Shown here: positions 1-7,433 of the stretch, one piece after another | Layout: each line of letters starts with the position of its first letter | Position numbering within the stretch: the stretch's first letter is position 1 | Assembly: GCA_900550735.1 (NCBI GenBank) | Contig: URTD01000005.1 | Span: forward strand, 1 to 29,503 | Source: an uncultured Collinsella sp. | GTDB lineage: Bacteria; Actinomycetota; Coriobacteriia; Coriobacteriales; Coriobacteriaceae | Direction: 5' to 3' | Length of the DNA stretch: 29,503 nucleotides | Translations under genes and position numbers: made by a program | The notes under the pieces: generated by a model | Told to the model about the DNA's origin: nothing | The model's input: only the letters and a program-made list of their open reading frames with translations | Databases searched by the model: none

Positions 1-111
1 CTCCGGGTCGGCCTTTGCCTTCTGGCCAGCCTGACGGCGATACTGGGTGGGGGTCATGCCGGTGCGTTTCTTGAACGCCCGGGCGAAGTAGCTGGCGTCC
101 TCGTAGCCCAC
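1..111 (-). other. AraC/XylS HTH fragment (C-terminal end) joined to the sulfatase
   Basis: The last 37 codons in the window read VGYEDASYFARAFKKRTG followed by MTPTQYRRQAGQKAKADPE. This is the consensus end of an AraC-family DNA-binding domain (VGY.D.SYF.R.FKK..G.TP..YR). Only the second HTH is present; the effector domain and first HTH are absent. The motif VGYEDAS at 91-111 also fits the conserved tail of the sulfatase family, so this short stretch is the probable crossover point. Confidence 0.5.
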
Positions 112-2193
112 GGAGTTGATAGCGGGCAGCGACTCGCGCAGCGTCATGTGCGCTTTCTGGTAGTCAGTCAGCGGGGCGCCAATCAGCTGCATGAGCTGCG
201 TGGACAGGTAGTTGGTGGACAGGTCGTCGACCTCACTCGTCTGGTCGCAGCCGGCAACGTCGTAGTTGGCCCAGATGATGTAGTCGGTCTGCCACAGACG
301 TTCCTGGTGCGTGGCATCGTCCTCGCCGGTAAACCACTTATCGTTGAACTTGGACGGGAAGAACGGCTGGTGGTCGCCCCAGAACACCACGACCACCTTG
401 CGATCGAGTTTGCTCAGGGCGTTGAGGAAGTAGCGAAGCGCCTGGTCGGACTGCTCGATGCACGAGACGTACTCGTCGACATCGGACAGCGTGCCGTCCT
501 CAACGGTCTTGGCGTCCAGGTCGGTTGTGTCGATGTTGAGATGCATCTGCTTGTCGACCGGCAGCAGGCCCGTGTCGTAGCCCGAGTGGTTCTGCATGGT
601 CACGTCGAAGATAAACTGCGGATCGGCGTTCTGGTCGAGCAGCTCAAGAATCTTGTCGTAGGTCGCCTGGTCGGTCACCATGCCGCGCAGGGTATCGGCG
701 CCCTGGAAATCGTTGATGGACAGGAACTTGTCAAAGCCAAAGTCCTTATAGACGTTCTCGCGGTTCCAGTTGGTGGCGTGGTTGGGGTGCATGGCCGTGG
801 TGGAATATCCGAGCGACTTGAACTGCTCGGCAAGATTCTCGGTCGTCTCCATGTTGTAGATGGTATAGGGATAGACGCCCGACCCCAGGTTGGCCATGGA
901 GTTACCGGTCATAAACTCAAACTCGGTATTGGCGGTGCCGCCGCCGTAGGCACTCACGTAAAGCTTGCCGCGGCTGAGGCAGTTGGACAGGCTCTTAAAG
1001 TACTGCGGACCCTCGTAGCCGGCGTGCATGTTCTGGTAGATGGATAGGTCCGAGAAGGTCTCGTTCATGATGGCGATGACCGTGGGCTTCTCGCTGTCGA
1101 ACTGCTCCTTTGCGGCGGTGCGCTCGTCGCTCTTGGCGGCGTCGGACTTGTCGTAGGCCTTGGCGTACTTTTTGAGCGTGGCCTTGGCATCGTCGACGGA
1201 GTAGTCGGCGGGTTTGGGCGGCTTGATGGACTGCGCTGCGCTAATGAAAGCGGGCAGGTAGCCCTCGCGCCAGTAGCTCTCGAGCGGACGCCAGGTGTAG
1301 ACGGTGATGCCGAGGGTGTTGTAGTAGTCGACGAGCGTGACATGTGCGGTCACGCCGCCCAGGCACAGCACAGCCACGAGCAGGTTGGTGAGCAGCATAC
1401 GCTTGGCGTTGGCGGCACCCTTCTGACGGTGCGGTGCTGCCAGGCCGGCGTACTCGCACAGCAGCATGGCGATGGCGGTAAAGCCCATGGACAACACGCA
1501 GAACAGCGAGATCGAGAAGGTGTAGCCGTTGCCGGCGACCGCGGCGGCGGTGGAGATGGCCGAAAGGTCGCCCGGCTGGATGGGCATGGATTTAAACGTG
1601 ATGACGAAGAACTCGGCAATGCCCAGGACAAAGAGGGCAAAGGCCAGGACCGCGGGAGCTGCGCCGTGGCGCTGGAATAGGAAGAACAGGCCGACCATGA
1701 GCGTGGTGATGATGGCCCATTCGAGCAGGATGCACAGGGGGTAGACCCAGGTAAAGTCGTGGTTGGACGAGACCTCCATGCCCAGCAGCGCAAAGACGCC
1801 GGCGAGCAGCAGGCACAAGACGGCGGCGACGAGCGGGCGGCCCACAAAGGCACCGCGCAGGCGGGCGAGCTTGCCGGTGGGGGCGGGGGCATCGGTAGCA
1901 GCGAGCGCGAAAACGCGCGGGGCGATGCGGTCGCGGGCGATGCTGGCCCAGGCGCAGCCAGTGAGAATGGCATTGGTCAGGATGAGCATCACAAAGGCGA
2001 GTGGCTCGTTTTGGGCGACGAGGCCCACGGCGCCCCAAATAGTCAAAAAGACCTGGAACAGACCGAAGGCGACGCTCCAGGCGATAGCGCCCTTGGCAAC
2101 GGTGCCCGACTGTGCCTTGACGGTCTTGATCTCACGTAAAACAAAGTGGACGGTCGCCGCAAGACCGACGAGCGAGATAGCGGCTGCAAACAT
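1..2193 (-). CDS. LtaS/MdoB-type membrane sulfatase-fold enzyme fused to AraC C-terminal HTH (partial, runs off left edge)
   Basis: Read on the minus strand, one open frame of 731 codons runs from ATG at 2193 (SD GAGGAG about 8 nt upstream) to the window edge without a stop. Residues 1-290 hold about eight hydrophobic segments. Residues 369 onward are an alkaline-phosphatase/sulfatase fold of the LTA synthase/phosphoglycerol transferase family: MNETFSD (Thr379 is the expected nucleophile), a FDVTMQNHSGYD segment, and the metal-binding VVFWGDHQPFF. Such enzymes move glycerol-phosphate from lipid to cell-envelope polymers, with the catalytic domain outside the membrane. The domain is intact up to SLPAINSVGYEDAS (residue 701). 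The family normally continues about 50 more residues, but here the frame passes directly into YFARAFKKRTGMTPTQYRRQ, which is the second helix-turn-helix of an AraC/XylS regulator. A cytoplasmic DNA-binding tail on an extracellular enzyme makes no sense, so I read this as a recombination or assembly junction. Family confidence is high; the fusion's reality is doubtful. Confidence 0.5.
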   Translation of the reverse strand, partial: MFAAAISLVGLAATVHFVLREIKTVKAQSGTVAKGAIAWSVAFGLFQVFLTIWGAVGLVAQNEPLAFVMLILTNAILTGCAWASIARDRIAPRVFALAATDAPAPTGKLARLRGAFVGRPLVAAVLCLLLAGVFALLGMEVSSNHDFTWVYPLCILLEWAIITTLMVGLFFLFQRHGAAPAVLAFALFVLGIAEFFVITFKSMPIQPGDLSAISTAAAVAGNGYTFSISLFCVLSMGFTAIAMLLCEYAGLAAPHRQKGAANAKRMLLTNLLVAVLCLGGVTAHVTLVDYYNTLGITVYTWRPLESYWREGYLPAFISAAQSIKPPKPADYSVDDAKATLKKYAKAYDKSDAAKSDERTAAKEQFDSEKPTVIAIMNETFSDLSIYQNMHAGYEGPQYFKSLSNCLSRGKLYVSAYGGGTANTEFEFMTGNSMANLGSGVYPYTIYNMETTENLAEQFKSLGYSTTAMHPNHATNWNRENVYKDFGFDKFLSINDFQGADTLRGMVTDQATYDKILELLDQNADPQFIFDVTMQNHSGYDTGLLPVDKQMHLNIDTTDLDAKTVEDGTLSDVDEYVSCIEQSDQALRYFLNALSKLDRKVVVVFWGDHQPFFPSKFNDKWFTGEDDATHQERLWQTDYIIWANYDVAGCDQTSEVDDLSTNYLSTQLMQLIGAPLTDYQKAHMTLRESLPAINSVGYEDASYFARAFKKRTGMTPTQYRRQAGQKAKADPE

Positions 2194-2405
2194 GCTCAGA
2201 CTCCTCACAAACTTAAAACCAACGAAAGCGGGGGGGGTACCCGATTGTTACCAAGCTATGCGCCGCATTTGGTGGCTGCACACAACCAGCCATATTAACG
2301 CGCGCATGTGGCAGTGTTGCGCAATGTAGTGGCGACCTGCGCGATAATGGACGGGAATTACACGGAAACGTAAAGGCTCCTTAAAGAAATGGCGAGGGTA
2401 GGGCG
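2194..2405. promoter_or_regulatory. Divergent intergenic region between sulfatase and nitroreductase
   Basis: These 212 bp separate two divergent genes, so they should hold both promoters. A GATAAT hexamer at 2343-2348 (5 of 6 to TATAAT) points toward the nitroreductase, with a poor TTGCGC at 2317-2322 at a 20-bp spacing. A GC-rich patch with eight consecutive G lies near 2230. No clear operator palindrome was seen. Confidence 0.5.
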
Positions 2406-3278
2406 ATGAGTGAGCAGGGTTGCAAGGCGGACATGGGCGGCGACGGAGCTGCGGTCGTGGATACGTGCGGCTATCCGGTCGAGACTTCGGGCAATGCGGT
2501 GCTGGACATTTTGGAGCACCGTTCGTCCACGCGCGCTTTTGCGCGCGATGACAACGACCGTCCCGTAGCGGTGACCGACGAGCAGCGGGCGGCGATCTTA
2601 CATGCGGCGAGTCGCGCACCGTCGGCGGGCGCCATGATGATGTATTCCATCGTGAGCATTCGCGAGCAGGCCAGGCTGGACCGTCTGGCCGACCTGTGTG
2701 ACCATCAGCCCATGATCGCCAAGGCGCCCTGGGCACTTATATTTGTAGTCGACTATGCCAAGTGGATCGATCTGTTTGAGCATGTGGGCTGCTTTGAGCC
2801 CGAGTTTGCAGAGCGCACGGGCAAGTCGCCCCGTCGTGCGCCGGGTCTGGGCGACTTTGCCATCGCGGCGCAGGATGCCGTGATCGCCGCCCAAAACGCC
2901 GTGGTTGCCGCCGAGGCCCTGGGGCTGGGGAGCTGCTATATCGGCGATGTCATCGAGAACGCCGAGGAAGTTGCCGCGCTGCTGGATTTGCCGCTCTATA
3001 CCATGCCGCTGTCGATGCTCATCATCGGCACGCCCCGAAAGGAGCGTCCGGCGATCGCGCATCCCGTGATGAACCTGGTGCACGAGGAACGCTATCGTCG
3101 TGCGGATACCGCGACTATGGATGCGCAGGTGGCCGAGATGGATGCGATGTTTCGACCGCACGCCCACGAGGCGGGCGAGCGCGTGGTGGATATCTACACC
3201 CGCAAACATACCAGTCCCTTTATGGCCGAGATGAGCCGCTCCATGGAGTGGTGGTTAAAAAACTGGCTTGGAAAATGA
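2406..3278 (+). CDS. Nitroreductase-family flavoprotein
   Basis: This 290-residue protein has the nitroreductase/FRP fold signatures: LEHRSSTRAF near residue 36 (FMN phosphate contact), AASRAPSAGAMMMYSIVSI near 64-82, and the second FMN segment with AQNAVVAAEALGLGSCYIGD near 160-180, followed by MPLSMLIIGTP. Such enzymes reduce nitroaromatics, quinones or flavins with NAD(P)H in the cytoplasm; the physiological substrate cannot be read from sequence. The C-terminal extension of about 65 residues (from RYRRADTATMDAQ, ending in MEWWLKNWLGK) is typical of longer anaerobe nitroreductases. It is monocistronic: the upstream gene diverges and a long palindrome follows directly after the stop. The ATG at 2406 has a weak purine-rich leader (GAGGGTAGGG). 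No oddities were seen. Confidence 0.88.
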   Translation: MSEQGCKADMGGDGAAVVDTCGYPVETSGNAVLDILEHRSSTRAFARDDNDRPVAVTDEQRAAILHAASRAPSAGAMMMYSIVSIREQARLDRLADLCDHQPMIAKAPWALIFVVDYAKWIDLFEHVGCFEPEFAERTGKSPRRAPGLGDFAIAAQDAVIAAQNAVVAAEALGLGSCYIGDVIENAEEVAALLDLPLYTMPLSMLIIGTPRKERPAIAHPVMNLVHEERYRRADTATMDAQVAEMDAMFRPHAHEAGERVVDIYTRKHTSPFMAEMSRSMEWWLKNWLGK

Positions 3279-3280
3279 CG

Positions 3281-3313
3281 GATGTGACAAAGGGGCAGTC
3301 CCTTTGTCACATC
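3281..3313. repeat. Perfect 14-bp palindrome (TGTGACAAAGGG type), likely bidirectional terminator or REP-like element
   Basis: The arms GATGTGACAAAGGG (3281-3294) and CCCTTTGTCACATC (3300-3313) are perfectly complementary around a 5-nt loop. It begins three bases after the nitroreductase stop. The same arm sequence recurs at 24170-24200. There is no T-run after it, so it is not a canonical intrinsic terminator. Confidence 0.85.
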
Positions 3314-3396
3314 CCATATCACCGCGGTGACCTAAAGGCCGTATAAATGTTTGTCTAGCTGGGAAAACGGTGCCATTCAAACATGGGCCGATTACC

Positions 3397-3402
3397 TATA
3401 AT
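3397..3402 (+). promoter_or_regulatory. Putative -10 box upstream of kup
   Basis: A perfect TATAAT lies 36 bp before the chosen kup start. The region about 17 bp upstream gives no good TTGACA match, so the promoter call rests mainly on the -10 hexamer. Confidence 0.4.
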
Positions 3403-3437
3403 CCCCTCGAACGTTAAAGTTGGGAGGAAACCGGCTT

Positions 3438-5465
3438 ATGGAACAAAAGGCCAAGGAGGCAGCTTCGCACGCTGCGATTCCCGTGAGCATCTCGGCGATG
3501 CTCGTCACGCTGGGCGTGGTGTATGGCGATATCGGCACCAGCCCCATGTATGTAACCAAGGCGCTCGTCGCCGGCAACGGCGGCATCGGAAGCGTCACGG
3601 AGGAGTTCGTGCTCGGCGCGCTCTCCCTTGTCGTGTGGACGGTCACGCTGCTGACGACCGTCAAGTACGTGCTGATCTCGCTTCGCGCCGACAACCACGG
3701 CGAAGGCGGCATCTTTGCCCTGTACAGCCTGGTCAAGCGTTGTGGCAAGTGGCTCATCATCCCCGCTATGCTGGGCGGCGCCGCGCTGCTCGCCGATGGC
3801 ATCCTCACGCCTGCCGTCACCGTGACTACGGCTATCGAGGGCCTACGCACCATCCCGGCGGTTCATGCCGTGCTCGGTGACGACCAGGGCCGCGTTGTCG
3901 CCATCACGCTCGCCATCATCATCGTACTCTTCTTGGTGCAGCGCATCGGCACGGCCAAGATCGGTCGCGCCTTTGGCCCCATCATGACGCTGTGGTTTTT
4001 GTTCCTGGGCGGTACGGGCCTGTTCTTTGTCCTTCAGCATCCCACGGTGCTGCTGTGCCTCAATCCGCTGCGTGGCATCGGCTTTCTGCTGAGCCCCAAC
4101 AACCATGCGGGCATCATGATCTTGGGCAGCTGCTTCCTTGCCACCACCGGTGCCGAGGCACTCTACTCCGACATGGGCCATGTGGGGCGCGGCAATATCT
4201 ACGCCACCTGGCCGTTCGTTAAGTGCTGCCTGCTGCTGTCCTACATGGGCCAGGGCGCGTGGCTCATCAACAATGCCGGCAACCCGGAGCTCATGGGTAT
4301 CGCCGACCTCAACCCCTTCTACCAGATGCTCGCCCCGGGCCTGCGTCCCTTTGCCGTCGGCCTTTCCACCGTCGCGGCCATCATTGCCTCGCAGGCGCTC
4401 ATCACCGGCGCCTTCTCGCTGGTATCCGAGGCCAGCCGCCTGGACCTCATGCCTCACATGCAGGTCTTCTATCCTGCCGAGACCAAGGGCCAGCTCTACA
4501 TCCCCATGGTCAACAACGTTATGCTCGTGGGCTGCGTCATCGTGGTGCTGCTGTTCCAGAACTCGGCGCACATGGAGGCCGCATACGGTCTGGCCATTAC
4601 GCTCACCATGATGTGCACGACGCTGCTGCTCTTCTTCTATCTGCACGTGGAGCGCAAGCTCAAGGTTGCGCCGTGGATCTTCGTCGCCTTCTTCCTCATG
4701 CTCGAGGGCTTCTTCTTTGTGAGCTCGCTCACCAAGTTCTTCCATGGCGGCTACTTCACCATCCTTATGGCCGCGCTCATCATGAGCATCATGGTGTGCT
4801 GGTACAACGGCACGGCGGTCGAGCAGCGCCAGTTTACGCTGCTGCCGCTGCGCAGCTACCTGCCGCAGCTCAAGCGCCTGCGCGACGACGACCGTTACGA
4901 GCGCCTGAGCGACAACATCGTGTACCTGACCAAGGACACTAACACCGACTATATCGACCGCGATATCGTCTACTCGATCTTGGACAAGCACCCCAAGCGC
5001 GCTCGCGCCTGGTGGTTCGTGAACGTCGAGACCATGGACGAGCCGTATACGTTTGCCTATTCGGTCGAGACGTTCGATACCGACTACGTCTTCCGCGTGC
5101 ATCTGTACCTGGGCTATAAGGTCAACCAGCGCGTCAATGCTTACTTGCGTCAGGTCGTTCAGGACCTTGCCGCCACCGGTGAGCTGCCGCCGCAAAAGCA
5201 CGACTACTCGGTCTACAAGGACCCGGGCAACATCGGTACGTTCAAGTTCGTCATGATTCGCAAGCTGCTGGCGCCCGAGAGCGACGTGGAGCCCAGCGAG
5301 CGCACGGCCATTACGCTCAAGTACATCATCCGCCGCGCCGCCGGCACGCCCGCGCGTTGGTACGGCCTGGAGAACTCCAACGTGAGCTTTGAGTACGTGC
5401 CGCTGTTCACCAAGTTCAAGGCCGTGAACAAGATGCAGCGCCTGGCTCCCAACGAGCGCCCGTAG
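3438..5465 (+). CDS. kup: Kup-family low-affinity potassium transporter
   Basis: The 675-residue product imports K+ across the cytoplasmic membrane, probably with protons. It starts with the Kup signature LVTLGVVYGDIGTSPMYV (about residues 15-32), followed by about 12 hydrophobic helices, with DNHGEGGIFALYSLVKR after helix 2 and a hydrophilic cytoplasmic C-terminal domain from about residue 465. The length matches the family (about 620-690). I chose ATG 3438 rather than the in-frame TTG at 3420, because the GGGAGGA ribosome-binding site at 3422-3428 lies between them. It is followed after about 60 bp by a small membrane protein and then by a KdpD-like kinase, which suggests K+-linked regulation. 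No AGG/AGA arginine codons were noticed, in contrast to the sugar island. Confidence 0.96.
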   Translation: MEQKAKEAASHAAIPVSISAMLVTLGVVYGDIGTSPMYVTKALVAGNGGIGSVTEEFVLGALSLVVWTVTLLTTVKYVLISLRADNHGEGGIFALYSLVKRCGKWLIIPAMLGGAALLADGILTPAVTVTTAIEGLRTIPAVHAVLGDDQGRVVAITLAIIIVLFLVQRIGTAKIGRAFGPIMTLWFLFLGGTGLFFVLQHPTVLLCLNPLRGIGFLLSPNNHAGIMILGSCFLATTGAEALYSDMGHVGRGNIYATWPFVKCCLLLSYMGQGAWLINNAGNPELMGIADLNPFYQMLAPGLRPFAVGLSTVAAIIASQALITGAFSLVSEASRLDLMPHMQVFYPAETKGQLYIPMVNNVMLVGCVIVVLLFQNSAHMEAAYGLAITLTMMCTTLLLFFYLHVERKLKVAPWIFVAFFLMLEGFFFVSSLTKFFHGGYFTILMAALIMSIMVCWYNGTAVEQRQFTLLPLRSYLPQLKRLRDDDRYERLSDNIVYLTKDTNTDYIDRDIVYSILDKHPKRARAWWFVNVETMDEPYTFAYSVETFDTDYVFRVHLYLGYKVNQRVNAYLRQVVQDLAATGELPPQKHDYSVYKDPGNIGTFKFVMIRKLLAPESDVEPSERTAITLKYIIRRAAGTPARWYGLENSNVSFEYVPLFTKFKAVNKMQRLAPNERP

Positions 5466-5526
5466 TCGCCAGCGGGCTACACGGAGTTGATCATCGATGG
5501 ATGAAATGAAAGCCGGGGAGGTAAAC

Positions 5527-5697
5527 ATGGATGCAAGGACACTTGATGTGCGCGAGGCGGGTATCGACGCCGCCGAGGACCAGTTCTTTACGAACCGAGC
5601 CAACATGGATATCGCCGATCGCGTGATCTCAGTTGTGGCGTTGGTATTTGCCGCGGCGTGCGTATGTGCCCTGCTCGCGCACGTGCTGTTTGTCTAG
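5527..5697 (+). CDS. Small single-span membrane protein, 56 aa, unknown
   Basis: I do not recognise this protein. The product begins MDARTLDVREAGIDAAEDQF and has one C-terminal transmembrane helix (about residues 32-55, VISVVALVFAAACVCALLAH). The ATG at 5527 is preferred over the in-frame ATG at 5497 because GGGGAGG lies at 5515-5521, just upstream of 5527. It lies 61 bp after kup and before a terminator hairpin, so it is probably co-transcribed with kup. By analogy with KdpF, a short peptide that stabilises the Kdp pump, it could be an accessory subunit of Kup. That is inference from position and topology only. Confidence 0.65.
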   Translation: MDARTLDVREAGIDAAEDQFFTNRANMDIADRVISVVALVFAAACVCALLAHVLFV

Positions 5698-5728
5698 CGA
5701 CCGCAGGTTGTAAAGGCTTTACACTAGG

Positions 5729-5785
5729 AACCACCACGAGGGAAAACCACCACAAAGGTGCCCTTCGTGGTGGTTTTTGTTTTTG
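5729..5785 (+). terminator. Intrinsic terminator after the kup operon, with two competing 5' arms
   Basis: A 3' arm CCCTTCGTGGTGGTT (5761-5775) followed by a T-rich tail (TTTTGTTTTT) can pair with either of two tandem arms: AACCACCACGAGGG at 5729-5742 or AACCACCACAAAGG at 5745-5758. The hairpin ends about 20 bp before the sensor kinase start, so it could also act as an attenuator in that leader. Confidence 0.75.
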
Positions 5786-5803
5786 AGGGAGGGCGCGGTG
5801 TCG

Positions 5804-7429
5804 ATGGATGTTCGCTCGGATGGCGATCTTGCCGACAGTTTTTGGTGGAGGCGCTCGACGCAGACGCGGCGCGGCCCTCTGTACGACACCTGCGTGGTGG
5901 CGGGGTTGCTCGCGGCCGCGACGGTTGTCGGAGCGGTGCTCGACCGCCCCGGTCTTGCCCCGAGCATCATGATTGTGTATGTGCTTGCGGTGCAGCTGTG
6001 CGCATTTTTTACCTGGAGCCGCCTGTACTGTCTGCTGAGCTCTGCCGCCGCCGTTTCGCTCTACAACTTTTTGTTTATCGAGCCGCGTTACTCCTTAACG
6101 CTTATCGACCACATCCATCCGGGCATGTTCTTCATCATGTTCGCGGTCTCGCTCGTGTCAAGCTCGATCGCTCTGGCCCTGCGCCGCGCCCTGGCGCAGG
6201 CCGCGGCAAGCGATCGCCGCACGCAGATGGTGCTCGAGACCAATCGCATGCTGCAGCGCTGCGCCGACGAGCAGCAGATTGTGCATGCTGTGGCCACACA
6301 GCTGGCGCGTCTTTCGGGCTGTCCGGTCGTGTGGTACAGCGCCGACGCCGAGGGCGATGACCTGCTGCCGCGCGCGACGTATACGGCCGTGGGCGATGCC
6401 GCGCCGCTGCATCAGCTGGCACCCCAGATGCCGCCGCTGCTCTCGGCTTCGGTCTACGTGGGAACACCGCTCGACGCCACCTTTGGTGGCTCGGCGTTCT
6501 ACGGCATCTACCTGACGGTGCGCTCGGGCGACACCATGGTACGCGCGGGCGATCCCGCCTCGGTGGTGGGGGTGCTTGCTATTGTCGCCGAGTCCGATGC
6601 TCTGTCCTCCGAGGAGCGGACACTTGCCGATGCTATCGTGAGCGAAGGCGAGCTGGCACTCGATCGTGCCCGCGCCATGGAGGCGCGCGAGGAGGCGGCG
6701 GTGCTCGCCAAGAACGAGCAGCTGCGCGCCAACCTGCTGCGCTCCATCTCGCATGATCTGCGCACGCCGCTCACCAGTATCTCGGGTAACGCCGACGTTC
6801 TGCTCGATCAGGGCTCGACCGGCACCGCGGTGCTCGATGCCCAGACGCGCCGCGGCATGCTCCTGTCCATTCGCTCTGATGCGCAATGGCTCAACGCCAC
6901 CGTCGAGAACCTGCTCGCCATCACCAAACTCGAAGGCGGCGGCATGCATCTGTCAACGACGCTCGAGCTCATGGACGATATCGTCGAGGAGGCGCTGCGC
7001 CATGTGAACCCGGCCGTGCGCGAGCACGACCTTAAAGTGGTGGCGTGCGATGAGCCGGCGCTGGTCAATGTCGATGCGCGTCTGATGGTGCAGCTGGTGG
7101 TGAACCTGGTGAATAACGCCATCACCTATACGCCCGCAGGCTCGCATATTGTTATTTCGATTGATGTCGACGGCGGGCGCGTGACGTGCTCGGTTGCCGA
7201 TGATGGCCCGGGCATTGCGCCCGAGGATCGCGAGCGCATCTTTGAGTCGTTCTACACCGCCAACCACGGTCTTGCCGACAGCCACCGCAGCGTGGGCCTG
7301 GGGCTTTCGCTCTGCCGCTCCATTGCGCTGGCACATGGCGGTAGCATAGAGGTTGCCGCGGCGGATCCGCACGGCTCGGTCTTTACGATTGAGCTTCCCG
7401 CCGCCGACGTTTCGTTTGATAAGGAGTAG
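5804..7429 (+). CDS. KdpD-like sensor histidine kinase lacking the N-terminal KdpD/USP domains
   Basis: This 541-residue membrane kinase begins with about 30 cytoplasmic residues and then a DUF4118-type four-helix membrane domain (about 28-128), as found in the middle of KdpD. A GAF-like linker follows (about 155-265), then HisKA with the phospho-acceptor in RSISHDLRTPLTSIS (His317). The HATPase domain has the N box LVVNLVNNAITYTP (about 431-444), G1 in VADDGPGIAPEDRERIF and G2 in SVGLGLSLCRSIALAHGG. Full KdpD has about 900 residues with an N-terminal KdpD domain and a USP domain; both are absent here. The start is uncertain: ATG 5804 or GTG 5798, both served by GGGAGGG at 5787-5793. The regulator gene follows 4 bp later, so they form one operon. 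Its position beside kup suggests it responds to K+ or membrane state. Confidence 0.9.
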   Translation: MDVRSDGDLADSFWWRRSTQTRRGPLYDTCVVAGLLAAATVVGAVLDRPGLAPSIMIVYVLAVQLCAFFTWSRLYCLLSSAAAVSLYNFLFIEPRYSLTLIDHIHPGMFFIMFAVSLVSSSIALALRRALAQAAASDRRTQMVLETNRMLQRCADEQQIVHAVATQLARLSGCPVVWYSADAEGDDLLPRATYTAVGDAAPLHQLAPQMPPLLSASVYVGTPLDATFGGSAFYGIYLTVRSGDTMVRAGDPASVVGVLAIVAESDALSSEERTLADAIVSEGELALDRARAMEAREEAAVLAKNEQLRANLLRSISHDLRTPLTSISGNADVLLDQGSTGTAVLDAQTRRGMLLSIRSDAQWLNATVENLLAITKLEGGGMHLSTTLELMDDIVEEALRHVNPAVREHDLKVVACDEPALVNVDARLMVQLVVNLVNNAITYTPAGSHIVISIDVDGGRVTCSVADDGPGIAPEDRERIFESFYTANHGLADSHRSVGLGLSLCRSIALAHGGSIEVAAADPHGSVFTIELPAADVSFDKE

Positions 7430-7433
7430 CGCC

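Noticed and set aside
148..1047. 299-codon plus-strand frame over the sulfatase
   Set aside because: The minus strand gives an uninterrupted sulfatase with its metal and nucleophile motifs.
3420..3437. TTG start that would extend Kup by six residues
   Set aside because: Those codons contain the ribosome-binding site GGGAGGA for the ATG at 3438.
3314..3437. Possible c-di-AMP (ydaO) riboswitch before kup
   Set aside because: The leader is too short and none of the conserved ydaO elements is visible.
3843..5606. Long antisense open frame over kup (587 codons)
   Set aside because: It has low-complexity composition (many Arg, His, Asp, Gly) and no family motif, while the opposite strand encodes a textbook Kup. 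It is a high-GC shadow.
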